Below, piece by piece: positions 19,510 to 28,384 of a stretch of 64,000 nt of DNA. The translations under genes were made by a program, and so were the position numbers. The notes under the pieces are model-generated. The model did no database searches, was not told where the DNA came from, and was given only the letters and a program-made list of their open reading frames with translations. Each line of letters begins with the position of its first letter. The stretch's first letter is position 1. The stretch is from Histomonas meleagridis (taxonomy: Eukaryota > Parabasalia > Tritrichomonadida > Dientamoebidae), in contig WSYJ01000138.1 in NCBI GenBank assembly GCA_020186115.1, positions 310,001-374,000 on the forward strand, given 5' to 3'.

Positions 19510-22500
19510 TTACATTTCAAAATCTTTATCATCGTCATCATCATCAGAGAAAGTTTTGTCATCTTCCATCTCATATATATCCGATTTTATTTCTGTTTTT
19601 CTTTTTCTTGTTCTAATTCCCATGAATTGGTCATCATTATCATCATCATTTTCATCTTCATTAACCACATAATCCGAATCGAATTTATTACTTTTATTAT
19701 ATTTCATTGGCTTTTTTGCTTTTTTCTCTTCTTTAATACCTTTTTCGCCTGTTACGTATTCATATAAAAGTTCCTCATTGAATACGTACTCAGGTAATCT
19801 TGACAACGCCAAATTTCGTCGTTTCTTCTTACCAGTAATATACGCCATATCTGAAGGAGAAACGAATTGTTCGAATCCGAATCTTTGATCGATTAATAAA
19901 TCGGTCATACTATCAATTCCATATTTTATTACTAATTCCAAATATTTTTTATTATGATAATCACTCCATTCAGGCGTCTCAGGCATATCAGGGATTTCCT
20001 GAATTTTTTGGTTAATTCTATTGATTAAAATATGTCGATTTTTCAAGTTTTTGATTTTCCGATAAGTTAATGTTTTCCAAGTAGAAAATCCGCGCATATT
20101 ATTAAAGCATTCAGGTGCTAATGACATTTTATGCATAGTTTTCGGTAATGTTAATGGTCCTTTTGTATGACTTTCAATTAATTCGAAGAATTTCATATAA
20201 AATTGTTCGACTTCATCAGTGGATTTTGTTGGAATCACTGCTTTTTCATGAAAGTTTACCATATCTGTTGTATTAAATATATAATTTGTACACGTGGAAT
20301 AAAACGCTGAGAATTCGATACTGTTCCAAAAAGAGAATTGATAAGCGTTATCATTTTGTTTTGCATGAATTAGAAATGAGTTTAATTTAGATACAATTTC
20401 TTGAACACGTAAATTAAATGGATCAAATTTTTCATTATCAATTATCGATTGATAATATTCGTTATCTTTTTGTGTTACGGGTGGTGATAACCAATTAATA
20501 TCAAATGATTCACGAGAATTAAATTGTAGCCAATACTTCGCAATTAATTTCATTTCTAAAATGGATAAAAATTCAAACGCATTTTTAAAGATTAAATCTT
20601 TCAACTTTTTACATGATTCGACTTCTAAAAAATATTCAGTATCTTCAGGAAAAACATTCGACCAACGTGTTTTACCTTCAGTTACTAACATTGCGATATT
20701 AAAAGTTTTATCTTCTTGTAATATTAATTTAATTAAATATGGTAAATAAAACATTTCGCCTGGATTTAATGCACGAAATGAAAATATAATAAAAACTATA
20801 CAAAATGAACTAATTTCATCTTCATTTTGCATTGATAAATCTAAAGCAATTAAATTCCATTCACCATAACCATATAATTTCATCTTCTCATAAATTTTAA
20901 CCATGGTATCATAATCAAATGAAAAGTTTTCACTTTCATAATTCTTTGGTCGTGATGTACTTCGTCGAATACCTAAATCTTCTTGAAGTGGAAATGAATT
21001 TATAAATTCTTCATCATCTAATATATCATTATCATAAGTAATTTCATGTTTTAATGGTTGTTCAAGAAAATCTAATCGATCAATTGAGAAATCTGAAACA
21101 ACTGTTGAAATTTTCGGTAATAATTCTTTTAAATTAATATTATTATCACTAATGAATTCGATTTCTGGTGGCTTTAACTCTTCATAATTCATGAATTCAT
21201 CATTACTATGATTATGTTGGACAACATTTTTATCTTCTTCTTTGGATCCCAATATTGTTAACCATAATCCAAGTTTACGTTGCGCACGTATAAACATTTC
21301 ATGTTCATATGTTTGATATGATACTAATCTTAAAACATCGACTTTTTGCGTTTGACCAATTCGATGACATCTTGCTTGTGCTTGTAAATCATTTTGAGGA
21401 TTCCAATCAGGATCAAATATAATTGCAGTATCAGCAACAGTCAAATTTAATCCTTCAGAACCTGCACGTGTAGAGATCAAGAAAATGAACGAATCGGAAT
21501 CGATTGAAGAAAATCTTTCGATTGATGAATTTCTTTCATTATCATCCATTGAACCGATTAACATTTCCGTATTATAACCTCTTAAAGTACAAAATTCATT
21601 TAATAATTTTAATAAATCAACTCGAAAGCTAAATATTAATACTTTATGTCCACCTCTTTTTAATACGCGTAATACATTATCAAGCCATTGGAACTTAGCA
21701 GAGACAGCTAATAATAAATCGACTCGTTTTAATTTAAGTTTCTTTGTATAAAATTCTTCCGCTTCTGGTATTAAAAATGGATGTGAACATATCTTTAAGA
21801 TTGCTAATCCTTCATTAGTTGCGTCATCTTCTTCTGTCATTTTTTTCCCTCTTAATCTCCATAACTTATGTAAATGTGTTAACCGAATTAAATCTTTTTG
21901 TACATCTGTTAATGTTACAAAAACAACATTTTCTTCTTTAGGTGCTATACTTTGTTCGACTTCAAGTATCGACCTTCGTAATAAATGTTGTGAAATAGTT
22001 TGCTTAATTTCAAGGACTTTTTCTTCAGGTAAATTATCAATGTCTTCACTAAATTCATTCGGTTCATCTTCAAAACAATTCGGCGATACAAATTTTAATA
22101 ATGACCATAGTTCTTCTAATGAACTTTGGATTGGTGTTCCTGTTAATATTATTCGATGTTTACAATTTAATTGTGCTAACATATGATTCTTTTTCCCATT
22201 TTTATTCTTTATTCGATGCCCTTCATCTAAGACAACAACATTCCAATTAATGGTATTAATTAATTCATAATCTTTCATTAATATTTCATATGTTACTAAC
22301 AAGATATGGAACTTTAAATGACCTGGAATGATATTCCCTAATTCATCTAAAGCATAAAATTGATGATCACGAATAAGTTTTCGTCGTGCAGGATCAGCCA
22401 TATATGGAATGCAAACCAAATCTGTCCATTTATGAATCTCATCACACCACTGTTTAAAGGTACTATATCGAATAACTATCAGATATGGCCCTTCCCATTT

Positions 22501-23793
22501 GGTACAATGGTTTAAATAAGATAAAAAAGATAATAATTCAATCGTTTTTCCTAATCCCATTTCATCCGCTAATACAGAGCCATGTCCTTGACGCCAACAA
22601 TCAACAAGCCATCGGAGACCTTCAATTTGGTATGAACGCATCGTTTCGCCTTTTTTCGAAATTATCACATTTGATCTCGGATCGGGTAATTCGCCCTCTG
22701 GAGGTGTCGGATCTGCCTCTACGTAATCAATTAAGGTCGAATAATAGCTTGCTAAGGTTTCGTCATCTGGAATATCCCAATAAAAAAGATCAGTTTGGTC
22801 ATATGTAAGACGAAAGAGAAGCTCTGGCCGTGCGTCTGGATGTTCTCTTCGATGAGCAACAGGAATATTGTTTTTGTCTGGATCTGGTATCTCATCAATA
22901 GATATTGGATCTGACAAAAATCGATTAAGATGGAATTCTGCATTGGGCACCATCGAAAGAAGATACTCAGGAACCCATTGGCATAGGCCTGGAGGAGTTT
23001 CTTGGAATCTGACAAGATATTGAACTTCTCCATCATGAAAACGTGACATGTACATATGCTCAAGAAGATCGGCTCCAAACGTTGGCGCTTGAGGTTCGAT
23101 TATATCTTCTTCTTCATTAAAGAATATTTCATTTTCGTCAACATGAGTTTGTTTCCGATTTTCTCGGATTTTAATATGACTTTCAGTAATAGGTACATCT
23201 GATCCATCATGTTCACCCTCTTCTTCTTCGGAGGATTCACTGAATTCAGCCTCTGATGACGATGTATAATTCTCAGCTTCAACATCTGCATCATCTGAAA
23301 CAATCATTTCATCAAAAATAGTACCTGCCCTTGCAGTGCTTCTAGTGCTTGCATGTTTGTTGGCTGCTTGTGGCTGTGGTTTATTGTTATTGATTTGATT
23401 TATGTATTGACATAATAAAGGATTCATACATAACAATTGAAATTGCTGAATTATTTCTGGACTTACATTTGATGAACCTTGTTGCTTTATGTAGTTTGCT
23501 AGTCGTACCATTGTTAAAAGTTGTTGATTTAATAGTTGAGGATCCATTTGACTCGGATTTTGTTGTTGTTGTACAGTATTTATTTTGATTTGATTTGCCT
23601 GTGGATTTGTTTGAGGGTTAACAAAAGGTTGTATTATTACGTTTGGTGAACTTTGCTGATGTGCTTGCCCAAAAAGTGGTGGTTGAATTTGTGAACTTGA
23701 AACATTCCCATGATTCAATTGATTTTGTTGTGGGTAATTAACGCCTAAAGGAGCATTTCCTTGTGTACTATTTGGAAATTGGGAATTGCTCAT
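19510..23793 (-). CDS. CHD-type chromatin remodelling ATPase
   Basis: The 1427-residue protein has a Gln/Asn-rich N-terminus (to about 140) and an acidic stretch. A chromodomain-like segment follows near residue 260 (VQYLVRFQETPPGLCQWVPE), then a SNF2 ATPase from about 384 with ADEMGLGKTIELLSF (Walker A) and VVVLDEGHRIKN near 520. The second RecA lobe lies from about 714 (KVLIFSFRVDLLKLL, ISTRAGSEGLNLT, QAQARCHRIGQTQ). A helical C-terminus ends in acidic and KRKT-rich, NLS-like tails. CHD remodellers slide nucleosomes using ATP. The DEAH box reads DEGH, an Ala-to-Gly change next to the catalytic Glu; the catalytic D and E are intact. Only one chromodomain is clear. The start is the first ATG. 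Confidence 0.93.
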   Translation of the reverse strand: MSNSQFPNSTQGNAPLGVNYPQQNQLNHGNVSSSQIQPPLFGQAHQQSSPNVIIQPFVNPQTNPQANQIKINTVQQQQNPSQMDPQLLNQQLLTMVRLANYIKQQGSSNVSPEIIQQFQLLCMNPLLCQYINQINNNKPQPQAANKHASTRSTARAGTIFDEMIVSDDADVEAENYTSSSEAEFSESSEEEEGEHDGSDVPITESHIKIRENRKQTHVDENEIFFNEEEDIIEPQAPTFGADLLEHMYMSRFHDGEVQYLVRFQETPPGLCQWVPEYLLSMVPNAEFHLNRFLSDPISIDEIPDPDKNNIPVAHRREHPDARPELLFRLTYDQTDLFYWDIPDDETLASYYSTLIDYVEADPTPPEGELPDPRSNVIISKKGETMRSYQIEGLRWLVDCWRQGHGSVLADEMGLGKTIELLSFLSYLNHCTKWEGPYLIVIRYSTFKQWCDEIHKWTDLVCIPYMADPARRKLIRDHQFYALDELGNIIPGHLKFHILLVTYEILMKDYELINTINWNVVVLDEGHRIKNKNGKKNHMLAQLNCKHRIILTGTPIQSSLEELWSLLKFVSPNCFEDEPNEFSEDIDNLPEEKVLEIKQTISQHLLRRSILEVEQSIAPKEENVVFVTLTDVQKDLIRLTHLHKLWRLRGKKMTEEDDATNEGLAILKICSHPFLIPEAEEFYTKKLKLKRVDLLLAVSAKFQWLDNVLRVLKRGGHKVLIFSFRVDLLKLLNEFCTLRGYNTEMLIGSMDDNERNSSIERFSSIDSDSFIFLISTRAGSEGLNLTVADTAIIFDPDWNPQNDLQAQARCHRIGQTQKVDVLRLVSYQTYEHEMFIRAQRKLGLWLTILGSKEEDKNVVQHNHSNDEFMNYEELKPPEIEFISDNNINLKELLPKISTVVSDFSIDRLDFLEQPLKHEITYDNDILDDEEFINSFPLQEDLGIRRSTSRPKNYESENFSFDYDTMVKIYEKMKLYGYGEWNLIALDLSMQNEDEISSFCIVFIIFSFRALNPGEMFYLPYLIKLILQEDKTFNIAMLVTEGKTRWSNVFPEDTEYFLEVESCKKLKDLIFKNAFEFLSILEMKLIAKYWLQFNSRESFDINWLSPPVTQKDNEYYQSIIDNEKFDPFNLRVQEIVSKLNSFLIHAKQNDNAYQFSFWNSIEFSAFYSTCTNYIFNTTDMVNFHEKAVIPTKSTDEVEQFYMKFFELIESHTKGPLTLPKTMHKMSLAPECFNNMRGFSTWKTLTYRKIKNLKNRHILINRINQKIQEIPDMPETPEWSDYHNKKYLELVIKYGIDSMTDLLIDQRFGFEQFVSPSDMAYITGKKKRRNLALSRLPEYVFNEELLYEYVTGEKGIKEEKKAKKPMKYNKSNKFDSDYVVNEDENDDDNDDQFMGIRTRKRKTEIKSDIYEMEDDKTFSDDDDDDKDFEM

Positions 23794-24201
23794 TTTGGAT
23801 TCTTGTGTGTCCGCCTCCTAACCGAAATACCCATTGAATTCTAGGGAATTGGCGGTTTGTTTTTTCTATTAGCAAATCAAAAAAAATCTGGAATAGAAAT
23901 GAATTCAATGGATTTTGAATCACTGGTATTAAAATATGATCTATTTATAAGATTGGAAAAGAAAATTAGTTATAAATATAAAATGAAATATTATATTTTT
24001 TTTTTTTTGCTAAAATAATTCACTAGTGTTCAGATCCATGAATAAATTTTCTATTTTTAATAGGTAAATCAGTAATTTAAAAATTGGTGTTTGAATCAAA
24101 GAGAAAAATTCTCAAAATTTTTCCCGCCAATTTTTTCAAATAAAAGTACATAGTGAATTCATATAACAATTATTATAATGATCTTTTCTTATAATACGTC
24201 A
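23794..24201. other. Intergenic upstream of CHD; E2F-like TTTCCCGC
   Basis: About 400 bp with a T14 run near 23996-24009 and a TTTCCCGC element at 24120-24127 that matches the E2F consensus TTTSSCGC. No coding frame is seen. Confidence 0.4.
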
Positions 24202-24274
24202 GTACCACTGGCCCAATGGATAAGGCGTGTGCCTACGGAGCATGAGATTCCAGGTTCGAGTCCTGGGTGGTACA
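24202..24274 (+). tRNA. tRNA-Arg (anticodon ACG)
   Basis: A full cloverleaf can be drawn. The acceptor GTACCAC pairs with GTGGTAC, with discriminator A at 24274. The D arm is GCC...GGC. The anticodon stem TGTGC/GCATG has two wobble pairs and loop CTACGGA, so the anticodon is ACG. The T arm is CCAGG-TTCGAGT-CCTGG. The A box and the GGTTCGAGTCC B box are normal. No intron and no encoded CCA, as expected of a eukaryotic nuclear tRNA. Confidence 0.96.
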
Positions 24275-24280
24275 TTTTTT
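24275..24280 (+). terminator. RNA polymerase III terminator (T6)
   Basis: TTTTTT follows directly after the tRNA discriminator base, the standard Pol III stop signal. Confidence 0.85.
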
Positions 24281-24367
24281 GATTTTATCGATGTAATTCG
24301 TTTTTAGCTACCAGTATACTATAATACCATACCAGAACCTTTTTGCGATAAGATTGACAAAGAAAAA

Positions 24368-25378
24368 GTGTCTAAACCAGCAGTTATTGTTTGTTCCTGC
24401 CTTCTGGTAATATCTACCATTCATTTCTTTTGCATTTATTTCTTTTTCTTTGTGGAATATCAAAATGTAAAAAATGATAATCCAGATCTTTCTTTTCTAG
24501 ATGTAACATCAACAGAAAAAGCATTTCACTGGCTAACTTATCTTGCCATGGTTTTTCTTTTTGTATATTATCCAATTTATCTTTACTTGGAACCATGTGG
24601 CAAATCAAAAAGACACTACGGTAGAAACAATCACACATCCTGTCCAATGATGACATTGTGTCTAATTTTAACAGCTGTTACTGTTTTCTGGATTATGTAT
24701 GCTATCTTTATTTCTGGCTCTACACAAGCCGGTATAGCCGGTGGTGGCGACCATCTTATAAGCTATAGTCAATATCAGCAAAAATTAGAAAAGACAAATT
24801 CATCAGTACCATATCTTATCTTTGTAGCCACAGCCACATATTTCAATCGCGATTATGAATATATGGAATGTGAGTTTGCGAAATTTGTATACGAAGCAAG
24901 TTCCATGAATACCACTCGCGATCTTCCAAATTTCAATTCGAGTGATTATGCGTGGGTTCAAGCGGATGTTCATGTAACACTAACTGATGAACAGCAAAGA
25001 TATGTTGATCAATTCGAAGCGACATATAGAAGTTTTTTGCCAAGTCAAATAGATGGAAGAGATCTAAGTTATGAATATTCAATGGGCGCACATTTAGACC
25101 ATGAGTTCCCAGACTCCATTGAAAAGAAACCAATTTCGTTATATTTAGTCACCGAGAATGGAAAAGCAGAAGGTAAATATAATTATAATCTTGGGAGAGC
25201 GATGATGGCACTTTGGTCTGGAATTGGATACTTGTTTAGGCTTTCGTCAATTCCTGTTTATCCGATTGAAATCATTGCATCAGATGTTCAATTCAAAGAT
25301 TTGCCAGCACAAGTTCCACCAGCAAACGATACGTTTTGGGATGGCGTACGTAATCCAAATTGTCACCGTTATGTTTGA
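24368..25378 (+). CDS. Membrane protein with three predicted TM helices, unknown; start unclear
   Basis: The frame encodes three hydrophobic segments: VIVCSCLLVISTIHFFCIYF, a second around YLAMVFLFVYYPIYLYL, and a third around LCLILTAVTVFWIMYAIFI. A roughly 200-residue globular C-terminal part rich in Asn-glycosylation-like sites (NSS, NTT, NSS, NDT) follows, probably lumenal or extracellular. I do not recognise the family. No ATG begins this frame: it is open from about 24308 through GTG at 24368 without Met, and the first in-frame ATG is inside the second TM segment. A start by non-ATG codon, a missed 5' exon, or a damaged gene are all possible. The tRNA-Arg lies 93 bp upstream. Confidence 0.6.
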   Translation: MSKPAVIVCSCLLVISTIHFFCIYFFFFVEYQNVKNDNPDLSFLDVTSTEKAFHWLTYLAMVFLFVYYPIYLYLEPCGKSKRHYGRNNHTSCPMMTLCLILTAVTVFWIMYAIFISGSTQAGIAGGGDHLISYSQYQQKLEKTNSSVPYLIFVATATYFNRDYEYMECEFAKFVYEASSMNTTRDLPNFNSSDYAWVQADVHVTLTDEQQRYVDQFEATYRSFLPSQIDGRDLSYEYSMGAHLDHEFPDSIEKKPISLYLVTENGKAEGKYNYNLGRAMMALWSGIGYLFRLSSIPVYPIEIIASDVQFKDLPAQVPPANDTFWDGVRNPNCHRYV

Positions 25379-25960
25379 TTTTTTCAGTTAAGTAAAAGTT
25401 TGATCACGAAAATAATTTCTAAAGTCAAAAAGTTCATTATATCAGTTATCAGATTTTTTTTTGACAACATATACAAGGAAATAAGAAATGAAAGGAATTT
25501 GTTTTGATTTTTAAGTGTTTTTTAATGTGCTCAATTATATGATTTAAATTTTTTGTTCTTTCTTTTAAGTCATTTTAATGATCTTAGAAACTTCCTGTTT
25601 GTCTGCTGCTTAAAATGCATATTCATATTTTATTTTCTTAATGTTTTTTGATTCTTCAAAATTTAAAAATTTTATAAGCTGATATCAAGTGACTAGTGTG
25701 GCCCAGAGCTTGTCTACCTTTTAGATTCCTCAATTTCGTTGGTTATATTTTTAACTTTTGATAATTGTTGATATTTATTACCATGGTTTTCATGATTGTT
25801 TACTTTCTATTTTATCAATATAATATTGATGATTATCATTATGTACTTTGCACCATAATGTTTGCTTAACCCTAAATACAAAACAACAATGAAAAAAAAA
25901 TTCGATCACATATGTAAAGGTAATCAGCAAATTGAGCTAATTGTACAATTCATTGTTTTA
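25379..25960. other. Convergent intergenic region, nothing recognised
   Basis: 582 bp of AT-rich sequence between the 3' ends of the membrane protein and PCNA. No coding frame, RNA gene or clear repeat was found. Confidence 0.5.
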
Positions 25961-26755
25961 TTAAAGTTCTTCATCTGATCCATCTTCATCAACTTTTGGT
26001 GCAAGATAGAATTTAACAAATCCTCCTTCGTTGAGTTGGTATTCAACAAGAAGAGGGAAGTTTGGTGAAAAATGTAATGTCACACGACTTGCGAGTCCTG
26101 ATTCAGCGGATATTGCCTTTAAATATCGTAATGCATAGGAAACTCGACATGACTCAGAAACATTAACTTCAACATCTTCATCCATATTTCCTGGAACTTC
26201 TCCAGTGCTATAAGTTGTTATAGCATCGACAAGAGAATCGGAAACTGAAAACGAAACAGATCCATCTGTACAATTCACTGTAACAGAATCGTTGACTTCA
26301 GAAAGACTCTTTACAAGCTTGGTCAGTCCGTCAGATCCAAGAGAAAGTTTAGCTCTGTATTGATGCATTGGAATTGATACTGGTTCTTTTTGAACATCAA
26401 CTGGTTTAAGTTTGAAGCGAGTTGACTTCTCATCGTTAGGTGAATTTATTTGTATTTCAATGTCTTCATTTTGGTGATCTGTTTTAATTGTAAGTAAATC
26501 ATTTGATCCAGCACTCTTTAAAACTTTAATTAATGTTCCAACATTAAAAGATAATTCTAAAGGTTCTGTGCATGTATATGTCGAGAAAGTTTCTGCGGGA
26601 AGTTCTATGGAGATTAAAGAAACATGACTAACATCAATAGCTTGAAGAGTCATTCCATCTGAATCACAATTAAATGTAACATCTTCAACAAGATCCTTTA
26701 AACTGTCAACAATGCGTTTAAAGAAAGATGCTTGATGGAAGACAATTTCTACCAT
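25961..26755 (-). CDS. PCNA: PCNA, DNA polymerase sliding clamp
   Basis: The 264-residue product is a complete PCNA: VTFNCDSDGMTLQAIDVSHV, then LSFNVGTLIKVLKSAGSNDL, VSYALRYLKAISAESGLASR and the C-terminal LLVEYQLNEGGFVKFYLAPK with an acidic tail. It forms the trimeric ring that tethers replicative polymerases and repair factors. Length is as expected. At the site equivalent to human Lys164 (CAKDGVKF), the ubiquitin/SUMO switch, this protein reads CTDGSVSF, so an Asp takes its place by simple alignment. Its promoter is shared with the divergent PQ-loop gene (94 bp). That gap holds GGCGCAAAA at 26768-26776. Confidence 0.97.
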   Translation of the reverse strand: MVEIVFHQASFFKRIVDSLKDLVEDVTFNCDSDGMTLQAIDVSHVSLISIELPAETFSTYTCTEPLELSFNVGTLIKVLKSAGSNDLLTIKTDHQNEDIEIQINSPNDEKSTRFKLKPVDVQKEPVSIPMHQYRAKLSLGSDGLTKLVKSLSEVNDSVTVNCTDGSVSFSVSDSLVDAITTYSTGEVPGNMDEDVEVNVSESCRVSYALRYLKAISAESGLASRVTLHFSPNFPLLVEYQLNEGGFVKFYLAPKVDEDGSDEEL

Positions 26756-26767
26756 CTGGAAATTGGT

Positions 26768-26776
26768 GGCGCAAAA
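26768..26776 (-). promoter_or_regulatory. E2F-like GC element upstream of PCNA
   Basis: On the minus strand the element reads TTTTGCGCC, a near match to E2F sites, 13 bases before the PCNA ATG. A better match (TTTGGCGC) precedes histone H4. The link to S-phase control is inference. Confidence 0.3.
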
Positions 26777-26842
26777 TACGTACGTTAAAAATGACTTTTT
26801 GCGGGGACGACCGTTTAATTGTTAACAGTTAACTTCAAACCG

Positions 26843-26847
26843 TCATA
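26843..26847 (+). promoter_or_regulatory. Inr-like motif TCATA of the PQ-loop gene
   Basis: TCATA lies three bases before the ATG at 26850. It fits the trichomonad initiator, giving an extremely short leader of about five bases, which is within what is known for these organisms. Confidence 0.45.
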
Positions 26848-26849
26848 CA

Positions 26850-27713
26850 ATGGGATATGAATTCAGTGGTTTCGTAGATTACTCTTCAAACTTTCCCGCA
26901 ACTCCTATTCTTTGGCTAATTGTTGGTATTGTAATCGGGCTTGGTACTTTTATTTCTATATTCCCTCAATTATTTATTATTGTAAAAAATCGATCAACCT
27001 TCGGAATTAATCCTTATTTTGTCTTTGTAAATAGCTTTGCACAATTTATGAATCCAACATTAAATATTATATGTCTTCGTACTACTGATTTTATCGGAAT
27101 AATTCAAGTTGGTTTTGTTAAAGCCTTTCCAAGAATGTTAACCTTTATAAATGGTTTTCTTTTATGGTTTATTTATTTCCCTGTTGTATGTTATTGCCTT
27201 GTCTTTTTTGATCAAGAACCACGTCCAGTTCGTGATGCAGAAAAAATCAAGCGTGAACGAAAACTAAGCATTCTTTTTGTTGGCCTATGTTTTCTATGCA
27301 ACTTTTTACTCGTTTGTCTCTTTATCGGTTTCATTTTTAATTATGGATTAGGATCAAAACAAGTTGAATACACAGGGAAAACATTAGGAACAGTTTCATT
27401 TGTATTTGCTCTTATTACATGGATACCACAAATTGTTACGACTATTCGTCTGAGAGATCCCGGATCGTTTTCGATTATTTTGTTGCTCCTCCAAGCGCCT
27501 GGCGGCACTCTCAGCTCATTGTTCATGATGATTGGGCAAGGCGATGATTGGTCTACGTGGCTCGGGTCACTCACAGCTGCCATCCAAATGTATGTGCTGC
27601 TCGGATTCTGTATCTACTTCAAATACAAGAAAAGGAAAGCGCAAAAAGCGGCGGAGTTTTCAAAGGATCCACTCATAAACCAAAACTCTTCAACTTTTAG
27701 TGAAATGGAATAA
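26850..27713 (+). CDS. PQ-loop repeat membrane transporter
   Basis: The 287-residue protein has about seven hydrophobic helices and two PQ-loop motifs: ISIFPQLFIIVKNRSTFGIN in the first repeat and ITWIPQIVTTIRLRDPGSFS in the second. The PQ-loop/SWEET-like fold is a pair of three-helix bundles. Relatives export cationic amino acids or cystine from lysosomes or act as sugar carriers; the substrate cannot be told from sequence. The C-terminal tail (KDPLINQNSSTFSEME) contains a possible DxxLI-type acidic dileucine sorting signal, which would fit an endolysosomal location. Confidence 0.85.
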   Translation: MGYEFSGFVDYSSNFPATPILWLIVGIVIGLGTFISIFPQLFIIVKNRSTFGINPYFVFVNSFAQFMNPTLNIICLRTTDFIGIIQVGFVKAFPRMLTFINGFLLWFIYFPVVCYCLVFFDQEPRPVRDAEKIKRERKLSILFVGLCFLCNFLLVCLFIGFIFNYGLGSKQVEYTGKTLGTVSFVFALITWIPQIVTTIRLRDPGSFSIILLLLQAPGGTLSSLFMMIGQGDDWSTWLGSLTAAIQMYVLLGFCIYFKYKKRKAQKAAEFSKDPLINQNSSTFSEME

Positions 27714-27843
27714 ATAGTTCTATCATAATTTTGTATATGAAATTGTTATTTATGGTAAAGATCTTTTGTTATGTGTTTTATATCATATATCCTCTAAAAA
27801 GTCAATTTCTTCTTTTTACTTTGTGCTTAATGTTGTAATTTAG

Positions 27844-28032
27844 AAGTTCGACTTTGTGTATGTGTTTGAGCTTGAAAACGAATATGTAAATACCGGTGTT
27901 CATGCTCCTTCACTTTATTCATTAACTCGAAATGGACCAAATCTTGAGTCTTCATATGCTGGATATGTAAGAACTGCTGCATTAAATGAAGAAAATGCAC
28001 TTTCTCCAATCCATGGTTGTGAAGTACCGTAA
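27844..28032 (+). pseudogene. Orphan coding-like fragment without start
   Basis: An open frame of 62 codons between stops reads FELENEYVNTGVHAPSLYS and SYAGYVRTAALNEENALSP, ending at TAA 28030-28032. It has a balanced, protein-like composition unlike the surrounding AT-rich DNA and no ATG. I do not recognise it. It looks like a gene relic in the 671-bp gap between the PQ-loop gene and the convergent Hsp110-like gene. The rest of that gap shows nothing. Confidence 0.3.
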
Positions 28033-28384
28033 TAATAAATACATTAAAGACTATGACAATTCGAAAATGCACCATCTGAAATTTCTGCTAAACTTCTGTC
28101 ATTATTCTTAAACTATAGCAGTGTGAAAATGCTGAGCCTCCAATTGTTGTAACCGAATTTGGAATTGAAGTTTATCGGTGGTGTACGATTTGAAAAAGCC
28201 GAAGCTTCTATTTTCGTTATTGAATTCGAAAAATTAACATAAATATATGATATATAAAGATTTACTATTTGATGTAACTCATTCACAAAAAAATGTAATT
28301 TCTTCGTATAATTTAAACTTTGTTTATCATATTTCCAATTCTTTCATCACTTAATATCGAAACGAGTTCATTCTTTATTATAAT

